A DNA stretch of 64,000 bases from the NCBI GenBank assembly GCA_964468125.1, contig CAYXVF010000008.1, positions 1 to 64,000 of the forward strand, in the 5' to 3' direction. Both the position numbers and the translations under genes were made by a program. Numbering within the stretch: the stretch's first letter is position 1; each line of letters begins with the position of its first letter. Under the pieces are notes generated by a model that saw only the letters and a program-made list of their open reading frames with translations, was not told where the DNA came from and ran no database searches. Shown piece by piece: positions 53,399 through 63,100 of this stretch. This stretch comes from CAYXVF01 sp964468125. Its GTDB lineage: Bacteria > Myxococcota > XYA12-FULL-58-9 > CAYXVF01.

Positions 53399-55444
53399 GT
53401 GGCCTCGGTGGTCGTCACCGGGACCGGGCTCATCACCGGATTGGGATCGAGCGTCGCAGCTTGCTTCGAGCGCGTGTGCGCTGGCGAGAGCGCGTCGAGA
53501 CCGGTTGAACGCTTCCTCCGCGAAGGACTCGAGCGCCCGCTGGCGGCGCCCGTCGTCGATCGCGAAGCCCTGGGCGACGGCCCCTTTGTGACCGAGCTGT
53601 TCTTGCACGCGGCCAACGAAGCCCTCGACGCGGCAGGCCTCGCCCTGCCGCTCGCAGAAACGCCATTGATTGTCGCCAACACGATCGGCTCTCCGGCGGC
53701 GAGCGAACGACCGGGAGGCTGGGAGCACGCTGCGCCGGATGCCCCCGAGACCCTCAAGCGCTACGCCCAGGCCTCCTTGGTAGCGCAAGCCGCTGAACGC
53801 TTGGGCGCTCGAGGCAGGGTCGACGTCGTCGGCAACACCTGCGCCGCGGGCAACTATGCGATCGGACTGGGAGCGTCCCTGATTCGCAGGGGCCTCGCCC
53901 GACGGGTGGTCGTGGGAGGCGTGGAAGAAGTGTCCGTGCTTTCCTTCAGTGCCTTCGCGGCACTGCGCGCCATCGGCGATCCCTGTCGCCCCTTCGACGC
54001 GGCCCGCGACGGCATGCTGTTCGGTGAAGGCGCCGCCGTGCTTGTCCTCGAAGCGGAGGAAGAGGCACGGTCGCGCGGTTGTCCCGTGCTAGGCGAGGTG
54101 GCGGCGGTCACCTATTCGAATGACGCCTACCATCTGGTGGCGCCGGACCCGGAGGGAAAGGGTTTGGAACGGGCATTGCGTGAGGGGCTTTCTCGCGCAG
54201 GTCTCGACGGAGTCGACTACATCAACGCCCACGGCACGGGCACCGAGCTCAACGACGGCGCTGAGGCGCGTGCGCTGCGGCGGGTCTTGTGCGATGGACC
54301 CTGGGTGTCGTCCACAAAGGGTGCGACCGGTCACTGCATGGGTGCCGCAAGCGCAGTGGAAGCTGTCTTGACTCTCGCTTCCATGGAGCGTGGGTGGCTC
54401 TTGCCGAACGTGGGGGTTCGAGAGCAAGATCCTGATGCTCCAGCGCGCCTGATCTGCGCGACGAGGCCGGCGACGGTCGAGCGCGCGGCCTCCGTCGGCC
54501 TGGGGTTCGGCGGCAACAACTCGGTCCTCTTCTTGCGCCGTCATCCGAAGGCTTCGAGGCCGCCAACCGAACGGTCCGTCTATCTGCGACCGGCGAGTGC
54601 GATCGTCGGCGAGCTCGAGGGGCTCGACGCGGTGTTGGCCGGGCTGCGGGGCGGGAAGGCCGTCGAGGCGAGGGCGGCGTTCGACGCGAAGGCGATCCTC
54701 GGGCGCAAGGGACTGCGCCACGTGGACCCGGGGGCGTTGATCTTTGCCGCCGCCATGGCGTTGGCCGCCGAGCGCCCGGAGGTGTCCCCGGACCGCATGG
54801 GCGTGTGCGTCGGCGGCGCATTCCCCGCATACGCCAGCGTGGTTGGGATTTTGCGGGCCTTTCAGCGCGGCGGGCCTCGAGCGGTGCCGCCGATGCTCGT
54901 GCCCTTTGCGACCGTCAACTGCGCCTCATCCTGGTGGATGATGCGCGAGGGTATCACCGGCTTTAACGGCTGTCCGGTCAGCGGCGACTGCGCAGGGCTC
55001 GACGCGGTGCTTTGGGCGGCGGAGCAAATACAGGACGCGGTGATCGATGCCGCCGTCGCCGGAGCGAGTGAGGGGGCTTCGGAAGAGCTTTGGCGAGGTC
55101 TCGAGCTCTCGGTCGTCGAATCGGCCGCCGCCGTTTGGGTGCAGAGCGAAGCGACTGGCGCAAGTGCCCAGCTCGTCGGCAGCGCACGAGCGTTCAACGC
55201 AACGACTCCCGCCTCGGCCGTCGAATCGGTCCGCGCGAGATTCGAGGCGGATCGAGTCTACACCGCACGAGCATTTCGAGGAGCAATAGACGTGACCTGG
55301 GAGTGTCTTTCAGTGTCTGGGGTGCTCGCGTTGCTTCGCGCACTCGTCGAAATTCGCTCGGGGGAGCGCATTCTCGTCATGAGCGATTCGCGCGACGGTT
55401 TCGCTACCGGCCTGCTCCTCAAGGGAGTGAGCAGAGAATTCTAA
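53399..55444 (+). CDS. Beta-ketoacyl synthase fused to a chain-length-factor-like domain
   Basis: 681 aa from GTG 53399, two bases after marR. Residues 1-385 are a FabF-type ketosynthase: nucleophile Cys148 in VVGNTCAAGN, His278 in INAHGTGTE and His312 in KGATGHCMG, so it should condense malonyl-ACP. From about residue 395 a second thiolase-fold region follows (RMGVCVGGAFPAYASV, GFNGCPVSGDCAGLDAVLWA) that lacks the later His motifs and looks like a CLF or truncated second KS. Such KS-CLF pairs are separate proteins in type II polyketide and aryl-polyene systems. An acyl carrier protein gene converges just downstream. Confidence 0.78.
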   Translation: MASVVVTGTGLITGLGSSVAACFERVCAGESASRPVERFLREGLERPLAAPVVDREALGDGPFVTELFLHAANEALDAAGLALPLAETPLIVANTIGSPAASERPGGWEHAAPDAPETLKRYAQASLVAQAAERLGARGRVDVVGNTCAAGNYAIGLGASLIRRGLARRVVVGGVEEVSVLSFSAFAALRAIGDPCRPFDAARDGMLFGEGAAVLVLEAEEEARSRGCPVLGEVAAVTYSNDAYHLVAPDPEGKGLERALREGLSRAGLDGVDYINAHGTGTELNDGAEARALRRVLCDGPWVSSTKGATGHCMGAASAVEAVLTLASMERGWLLPNVGVREQDPDAPARLICATRPATVERAASVGLGFGGNNSVLFLRRHPKASRPPTERSVYLRPASAIVGELEGLDAVLAGLRGGKAVEARAAFDAKAILGRKGLRHVDPGALIFAAAMALAAERPEVSPDRMGVCVGGAFPAYASVVGILRAFQRGGPRAVPPMLVPFATVNCASSWWMMREGITGFNGCPVSGDCAGLDAVLWAAEQIQDAVIDAAVAGASEGASEELWRGLELSVVESAAAVWVQSEATGASAQLVGSARAFNATTPASAVESVRARFEADRVYTARAFRGAIDVTWECLSVSGVLALLRALVEIRSGERILVMSDSRDGFATGLLLKGVSREF

Positions 55445-55492
55445 ACCTTTTCCCGCCCGTTCTTCGCGAAGCGCGAGACGCCGAGGACGGGT

Positions 55493-55729
55493 TCAGCTGA
55501 GCTCTTTCGCCAGTCGAACCGCGTCGCCGAGCGAGCGGATCTCCTTGAGCCGATGCTCGGGAATGCTCAGGGAGAGCTGCTGCTCCATCTCGAGGACGAT
55601 CTCGAGCGCCTGCATCGAATCCAGCCCGAGATCCTGAAACAGATCGGCGTCGTCGGTGATCCGACTCAGGTCGTCGACCTCGCCGATCTCAGCGATCACG
55701 GCGATGAGCCGGTTCCGGGTGTCGCTCAC
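55493..55729 (-). CDS. Acyl carrier protein
   Basis: 78 aa, acidic. LFQDLGLDSMQALEIVLEME has the phosphopantetheine Ser in DSM. Starts GTG 55729, overlapping the lipoprotein stop (GTGA), and ends 48 bases from the convergent ketosynthase gene, its likely client. It differs from housekeeping AcpP in lacking fabD/fabG/fabF neighbours, so it is a dedicated carrier. Confidence 0.9.
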   Translation of the reverse strand: MSDTRNRLIAVIAEIGEVDDLSRITDDADLFQDLGLDSMQALEIVLEMEQQLSLSIPEHRLKEIRSLGDAVRLAKELS

Positions 55730-56547
55730 TCTTCTTCGTCTTCCTCAGCGGCTTCCTCTTCGGCTTCCTCTTCGGCTGCATCGGCCGTGGCGTCTGCTTC
55801 CGCTTCGGCGACGATGTCTTCGCTCAGGGCCTCTTGCTCATTGATGTACGCTTCGATTTGCGTGTCGGCGAACTGGCTCTTCAATAGCTCCATCAGCGGG
55901 GCGTAGCCGTCGTCGTTCTTTTCTCGGAGTCGTCGCGCTTTTGCCAGGAGCTTGGCGGCTTCGACCTCTTTTTCTGCGGTCACCAGCTTCTCCGTCAGAG
56001 CCCACTCGGTGCGTGAGCCGATCCGAAGCTCGCTGAACTGGTCCTTCTCGCTCAGCTTGAAGACGAGGGTCCCGGGTTCCAGCGTCCGCGAGGCATTGAG
56101 GGCCAGGAGATCCGGGCGGTTGAAGATCTTCGCTTCTTCGAGAACGGTCGCGAGGGTCGCTTCATCCGCGGAGAGCAGATAGCGGTTGCGCAGAAAGCCC
56201 TCGCTGTCGTCGCTCGCGCGGGCCTTGGACCAGTCCTCATTCTCTCCGGACACGATCGTCACTTGCTCACCGACGTCGAGGAGGGCGACCCAGTTGCTCA
56301 TCTTCTTACCGGGCTTGTCCGGGTCTGGAACCTTCATGTCGCCGCTCGGAGTCTTCCGCATGGAGGTGACCACCGTGACGTAGGCCTCCCCCAAGAACTC
56401 CGGCTCAGCTTCCGGCGCCGGCTCCGCTTCTTCCGGGACGTCTGTCCCTTGGGTGATCTTCGGCGGCGCGGCCGCATCCTCCGGAGCCCGCTCCTTCGAG
56501 CTGCACGCGGCAAGAATCAACGAGAACAGCGCGATACGTCGCAACAT
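55726..56547 (-). CDS. SH3-domain lipoprotein with acidic tail
   Basis: 273 aa from ATG 56547, where the signal peptide and lipobox begin (LFSLILAACSSKE); the longer frame to 56802 is not supported. An SH3_3-like region (AYVTVVTSMRKTPSG, WVALLDVGEQVTIVSGE, GFLRNRYLL) precedes helices and a very acidic C-terminal run of Glu/Ala. Possibly peptidoglycan-binding. Its stop overlaps the acp start. Confidence 0.7.
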   Translation of the reverse strand: MLRRIALFSLILAACSSKERAPEDAAAPPKITQGTDVPEEAEPAPEAEPEFLGEAYVTVVTSMRKTPSGDMKVPDPDKPGKKMSNWVALLDVGEQVTIVSGENEDWSKARASDDSEGFLRNRYLLSADEATLATVLEEAKIFNRPDLLALNASRTLEPGTLVFKLSEKDQFSELRIGSRTEWALTEKLVTAEKEVEAAKLLAKARRLREKNDDGYAPLMELLKSQFADTQIEAYINEQEALSEDIVAEAEADATADAAEEEAEEEAAEEDEEE

Positions 56548-56607
56548 GAATGGGTCCCCTTTCGTGCAGTTCTGGGATATGCCACAGGGCCGATACGAGA
56601 ACCAGTG

Positions 56608-57165
56608 ATGCACCTCTCGAGCCTCACCCTGCTTTTGCTCGCCGCGACCGAGTCGCCCGGAGCTCCCGACTCGAACGCCCCCGCCGAGGAGCGTTGCGAA
56701 ATGATCTATCCCTTTATCATCGATACGGTCCGGGATCCGGCGGTCCCGGTCTGGGATCGCTGGCAATTCATGCGCGACGGCGTCCCGGTCAGTGACAGTC
56801 AAATCCTGCTCTGGGCCAACGAAGTCGAGCTGGAATTGGAGCTCGCCGACGACGTACGCGGTCGCGGTAGTTGGATCTACACGGGCCTGGGAGTGAGCGC
56901 CGGAGGTACCGCGGTTTCTAGCGTGGGCTGGCTCCTCTACGGTCAGGACAACGTCAACCCGACGGTCAGCCTGGCGATGGGCATCGGGGGCATACTCGTC
57001 GGGGTCGCCGGGTTCTTGTTGGTGGCCGACGCGATTCAGACGCCCGTAGAGCCGTATCTAGCGCCGACCCCGCGGCACCGGATCTCTCGCGCAGAAGGGC
57101 ATGCGCTCGTCTATCGACTCAACCGCGAGTACGGCGTCTGCCACTCACCGAAAATCTCCGACTAG
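56608..57165 (+). CDS. Membrane protein of unknown function
   Basis: 185 aa from ATG 56608. Signal-like N-terminus (MHLSSLTLLLLAATESPGA), a soluble stretch, and two hydrophobic helices (YTGLGVSAGGTAVSSVGWLL and VSLAMGIGGILVGVAGFLLV). No family recognised. The last 21 bases overlap the convergent TPR-CHAT gene. Confidence 0.55.
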   Translation: MHLSSLTLLLLAATESPGAPDSNAPAEERCEMIYPFIIDTVRDPAVPVWDRWQFMRDGVPVSDSQILLWANEVELELELADDVRGRGSWIYTGLGVSAGGTAVSSVGWLLYGQDNVNPTVSLAMGIGGILVGVAGFLLVADAIQTPVEPYLAPTPRHRISRAEGHALVYRLNREYGVCHSPKISD

Positions 57166-60100
57166 TGAGAATGCCGCCCAGTGGGCAGGATGGGGATGGT
57201 CGCGGCGCACGCGTAGCATCGCGCGTCGCAGCGCGTCCGCCGTCGTCGTTTGTCCCTGGTAGCGGTAGAACCATTTCATCACCAACGCCGCCGCGAAATC
57301 GGACACGCGGTGGTGGGTGGCGATGATCGCTTGGGAACCGGCGGTGAGGAAGCTGTCGGCGAGACTCAGTCTGGCGGTGCCCGCGGCGGAGCGGACCGCT
57401 GTCTCGCAGCCACTCAACGTCACGAGCGCTGGTACCGCGGGGAAGGAGAAGATCTGGTGTGCGCGCAAGCGTCCATCGTCCCGGGCGGACGGAGCGAGCT
57501 CGAGGGCGCTTCCTAGCGGGTCCCGGCTGTCGAGGGTGCCGTGCACCGCGAGTGCCCATGCATCGGAGCGATTCCCGCGCAGGCGCTCGATGGTGGCTTG
57601 GGCGGCGAGGACGGGCGAGCTGCTGACCGAGCGTGCCTCCAGGGTAGCGAACGGGAGATCTGAGCCGTAGGCGAACGCGGTCACGGTTCTGGCGCGGGGG
57701 GCGGGCCGCGCGAGCAGATCGACGAGTGACCCAGCGCTCGAGACCTCGCTCACTGCCCAACGCTCGATGAGGCTCTGATCGCCGAGGCGAAGTGCGGCAA
57801 AAGGCACGTCGCCCAGGACTCGGTCCGGCACCACGACGATGCGCTCAGCCCCGGCGAGCTCTTCTTCCAGAAGCGAAAAGAGTAGACCGCCCACGGCGAG
57901 CAATGCGGTGTCGACCGGAGCAAAGGCACGCATTCGGTTGCGAAGCTCATCGAGCAGCGGGTTCAGCTGATCACGACGGGCTTCGAGTCGCACCAGGCGG
58001 GCACGTTCACGGGAGACCACCATCGCGTAGCTTCTGCGCGAACCGATCAAGAAGCTCGTCACGAGAGTGCGCTCGGGCAGGGAGGCCTGCAGTGTTTTCA
58101 AGGGCACCGGATTCATCGTGAAGGTGCGAGCGATCCGGGGAAAGCGCCTGGACAGCTCGGCGCGTCGCTCGTCGTACTCGCGCTTTGCGCTTTCCAATCG
58201 TTCGCGAGCCCCCTCCCGGCCTCGGGCAACGTCGCGTTGGGCGGCATAGACTCGGTCGCGCGCCCGCGTCTCCTGCCGGAGAAGCGACTGGGCCGCCGGG
58301 TTTGCGAGCTCGACCGTCCGATTGGCGAAGGCGTCGAGCCGGTCGCGGCCGCGACGACGCTCGAAGAGCTCGAATACGCCCTCGACGTCGTCCGCATCCG
58401 CGGCGAGACGCACCGCGTCTTCGTAGAGATCGTCGCGGGTTGCTCTGCGGGAGCTCTCATCGCGGCTGCGCCCGAGTCTCTCGGCGACGTCCAGCGAGCG
58501 GAGGTAGTAGGCGCGGGCAGAGTCCTTTTGACCTCGCTCCTCCTCGAGTCGCCCGAGGGCGTAAAGCGAGCGCCACTGCATCTCGGGCAGTGCGATTTGG
58601 GTGGCGAGCTCGGCGGCGGACTCGAACATCGTGCCTGCCTCCGTATCGCTGTCCATCGCTTCGAGCACCTCGCCGCGACGGAACAAGGACTCGACCTCGT
58701 TGAACTTGATCCCGAGCTCTTGGCTCAGCGCGAGCGCTTCATTTAGCGCTTCCAGGGCGCGATCGTATTCGCCCCGTCGACCGTAGGCGACTCCGAGGTT
58801 ACGGAGATCGAAAGCTCGGCCCTCCCGACTTCCGAGGAGCTCGTCGATCTCCAGAGCGCCTGCAAACGCTTCGATCGCCTCGTCGATTTGGCTCCCGCGT
58901 TGGAGGACGACCCCGAGGTTGTTGAGCTGCGCCGCTTCTTCAGATTCGCGTCCGGTGATGCGAGACAGGTCGAGTGCCTCGCGAATCAGAGATTGGGCTT
59001 CCTCGAGCTCCCCTTGGTTCATCGCAATGAGCCCCCCAACACTGAGGGACTGAATCCTAGAGAACGTATCGCCTGCGCGCACGCTCTGCTCGATGGCACG
59101 GCTTTGCGCTTCTCGTGCTCGCCGGTAATTCCCGCGGTACCAGTAGATCCGGGCGCTTTCGAGGTCTGCGGCGGTGAGCTGGTCGAGCGCTGTCGACGGA
59201 ATGAGGCTCCTAGCTTCGCGGACGCTCTCGAGCGCGCGGTCGTACTCGCCGCGCAACCGTTGGATGCGAGCGATTTCGAGGGAAAGGCTCGGGATCTTGT
59301 CCCGTTCCTTCGCGAAGCGTTTGGCCACGTCCAGGGCGAACTCAAACTGCACGAGCGCCGCGTCGTAATCGCTAAGGGAGCTTTCGTAGAGGTAGCCGAG
59401 GTAGCGAGCTGGAGCGAGCTGGTTCGGATGGTCCTCCCGAGCGTAGAGCGCGATCGCCGCCTCGTAGGACTCCCGCGCCGCATCATAGTCATAGAGCGCC
59501 CGGTACACGGAGCCTAGGCGGGAGAGACAGTCCGCCTGCAGCAGCACCTGCTTCTGTTTTGAGGCGAGCTCGGCGCAGCGGGTGAACGCATCCCTGGCCT
59601 CCTCGAACCTGTCTCCTTCGTTTAGAACTTTGCCGAGTGCCAAGAGCTGCTCGAGCGCATCTTTTTGCTCGTTGCTCTCTTCGTACTGGAAGAAGAGCTC
59701 CCGGCGGAGTGTCGCTGCACGCTCGAATTCCCCGAGGCTGCTGAGCACGACGGCGAACTGGCCGCGGAAGATCATCAAGAAACGCGGAAGGCTTGCCGCT
59801 CGGCTCTGGCCCACCTCCGTTTGCCGGAAGGCCTCGAGGTGCTCTGGCACCAACAGGTATTCGACGAGTCGCACGGTGCCTTCGAGGGCTCGGCTTGCCT
59901 CCAGCAGTGTCTCGCGACGATTGCTGCTGGTGGCCTCGCGGTAGAGAGGCCCGGCGCGGCGGGCGGTTGCCAGGGTTTCGCTGTAGGCGAAGCCCACCCG
60001 CTCTTGCAGGTTCATGCCACGATAGCCCCAGAGACGCGCGTCACGCCCTTCGATGCCCAGAGTGGGAAGTACCTCGGCGATCCGTTCCTCGTCGAGCGTG

Positions 60101-63100
60101 GCGGTCAGGCGCGACGGGATGTCACCGAGCGCGCCGCTGACGGTCAGTGTTGAAGGGCTTCCGCCGATGAGCGCGGCTTGTGCGAGAAGGCGCGCTTCGC
60201 TTCGGGAGCCGACGCCAGCAAAGACCGTTGCCTGGGGGTTGAGATTTCGCCCCGCGATGCTGTCGAGATCCAAGGGCTGCGCGCCCGGAACTTCGAGAAC
60301 CACCTGCCGTTCTCCCGGTCGACGGACCGCTCCGTAGCCTCGGACCCGACCCTCGATGCTCAAGAGCGAGACGTCTGCGGGAAGGTCGGTGGGCTCGTTG
60401 AGCCCCTTTTGTCCATAGGTTGCCGCGTCCGCGCGGGCGAGGTTGCGTGCTTCGTAGGAGGCGAGGAGATAGGTCGCGCTCAGGACCTCCGTCACCTCGA
60501 AACGCTCACCGAGGGACGATTGAAGGCGCGCGACTGGAGGCAGCTCATTCTCGCCCGCATCGACATAGATCGTCCTGAGCTCCCCAGAGTCGTAGAGCCA
60601 AGCGAGCACCGACTCGGGAAGCGAGGTGGCGTCTGCGGGGGTCTCGAGGCGATCGAATCGTGCCGCGTCGATCGCGTACCAATGCCAGCGGTCTTCGACG
60701 GCAAAAATCTGCAGAATGCAGGCGTCGGTTCCGAGGACTTTTCGCAGCGCGTCGAGGGTCGCTGGGCGGCCTTCGAGTGCGCGGATCACTGCGCTCGCTT
60801 TCTCCGGTTCGTAGCCTTCGGTTCCGCGGGCCTCGATCAGCCGCAGCCAAGCCTCCGGATAGCTCCCCCGCTCTCGCCGTTGGGAGCTCGGCTGCAGGGC
60901 GAGGAGGCGCGCGTGCTCGAGGAGGCGCCAGGCGAGCTCCGGGTTCTCTGCTTCGATCGCCTGCGCTTCGGCCGCAGCGAGAAAGCGCGGAAGCTCCCTG
61001 GCTTCCGACGGAACCGGGTCATTCAGAAAGGCCTCGATCGCGGCGTCGAGCGCGGGTCTCGGATCCTCTGCCGTGAGGCTTCGCTCGTAGTCGATTCGCC
61101 ATTGAGCGGTGCGTCGGGAAAACGAGGCGCGGACGAGGCCTTCGCTCCCCCCGCGCGCGTCCTCCGGCTCCCCCGCTTCGACTTCCGCAACCGACTCGCC
61201 TGTGCGCGCGGGCTCCTCTCCACCACTCTTGGCCTTGCCGGACGGAGTGTCTGATGCGAGCGCGTCTTCTCCCGTCCGCCCCGTTTCGCCCGCTGCCTCC
61301 GCCATTGTCTCCCCGTCGCCATTCATGTCCGCGTCGGGCTCGGCCTGGAGCTCGGCTTCAGTCTCGGTGCTGGGCCTCGAGGCGGCATAGGGGCCTTGGG
61401 GGATCTGATCTCGAAGCGTCGCAATGTCGTACTCCGCGGCGAGGCGCTCGGCTCGATTCGCGTTTCGAGCCACGAGGTTCAGCTGCTCTAGTCGTGCGCG
61501 GATCATGTCGGCCCGCTCTCCCGCGGAGGTATTCGGGCTGCTCAGCCGGCTTCGTTCGCGATCGAAGCGCATCAGGGCGAACAGACTCGCGATTCTGGCC
61601 GCGCGCTTCGCGTCGTCCGGGTCGCTCGCGCTTCGAGCGCCCTCCAGAGCGAGCCACGCGGATTCGAGCTCTTCCTCCGTTGCTGCGCCGCTCGGGTCCT
61701 CCAGCCACACGCGCAGGAGCGACTCGGTGAGCTGAATCACGGCGCGAGGCAATTCCGCCGTGCGAGCGGCGGTCAGGGCTAGAAGGAGATAGTCGCTCGC
61801 CGTCTTTCGATCCCCGATGCGCGCCGCGACTAGAGCGGCTTCGTTGAGCGCCACGATCCACTCCGGTCTCGCCTGCGGACCCACCACCTCGCGTTCGTAG
61901 TACGCGCGCAGCAGTGCAAGGCGCGATTCCATCAGAGCCATCGCATCGTCGAGCTGCCCTTCAGCGATCCGGGTGCGTGCGCCTAGGGCATTCGCGAGCT
62001 GCAGCTCGAGCTCTTTCGTGAAGCCGTAGGGGCCCAGCGTTACGTCGTCGACCTTGGCGGGAGACTCGGACCACCTCAGGATCTCGAAATTCTCGAAGAT
62101 CGGGCGGGCGGGGTCCGCAGGCGCTCGGTCGCTTTCGATCAACTCCCGAATGTGGTCGATGTGCTCCCTCGCGGACGCGAGATTTCCGAGTCGGATCTCG
62201 GAGACACTCAGCGTGCGGAGCAGGGGGATCGCCCGGTTCCAGTCTTCAGCGGCCTCGAAGCGCATCTGAGCGTTCGTGAGCCACGGGATCGCGCGCTCGT
62301 GACTCTCCGCGAGGAAGTAGATCGCTCCGATGAGAGCCTCCACGGAAGCGCGCCGGGGAGTCTGGGGGAGCTCGGAGAGCAAACGGTAGGCGAGGGTCGC
62401 TTGGTCCAGGGCCACGTCGAGGTGGTCTTCGCGGAGGGAGGTGCGGGCAAAACGTTCGCGAAAGATCAACTCGGTGATCGAATCGTCAAAGGGCGTCCGA
62501 TCGAGCTCTCGGTCGAGATAGGCGAGAAAGGCGTCGTCCAGCTTGTTCAGCGCGTAGAGGGCGTTCCCTGAGTTGAGCCGTGCGGCCGCGTAAAGCCGGG
62601 CCTCGGTGGCGCGATCGGCGAGCTCCTCCGCCACCTTGAAGCTGTCCGCAGCACGCTCAGCCCAACCCTCGCGGGGTTCTTTTCGCTCCCGTTGCATGCG
62701 GACCCAGCCGAGGGTGAGGTGCGCGGGCGTGAGCCGTGGGTCGAGCTCGAGGGCGGCTTGCAGCTCGGCCTCCGCGGCGTAAATGTCCGGGTCCGGTCCG
62801 AAGGTGAGGGCGTAGCCGAGCCCGTAGCGCGCGAGCTTGTCGCGTGGGTTTCGTCGCGCCGCGCTTCGATACTCCTCTTGGACCTTGTCGAGTCGTCCGA
62901 GCATTGCTGATAGGCGAATGTAGCGCCGGTGCGCGACCGTGAGCTCCGGGTCGTTCTGCAGAATCCGTTCGTAGTCCGCGAGCGCCGCCTCGAGGTCGCC
63001 CTCGGACGCCTCCCGCTGCGCTCGTAGCAGCGCGATTCGCGAGACGCCCCTGCGGGCGCGTGCACGGGTCGCAGGGTCATCGGAAAACCGCGCACCGAGG

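Noticed and set aside
60178..61254. Plus-strand ORF of 358 codons opposite the TPR-CHAT gene
   Set aside because: Antisense shadow of a clear TPR protein; no start context and no domain.
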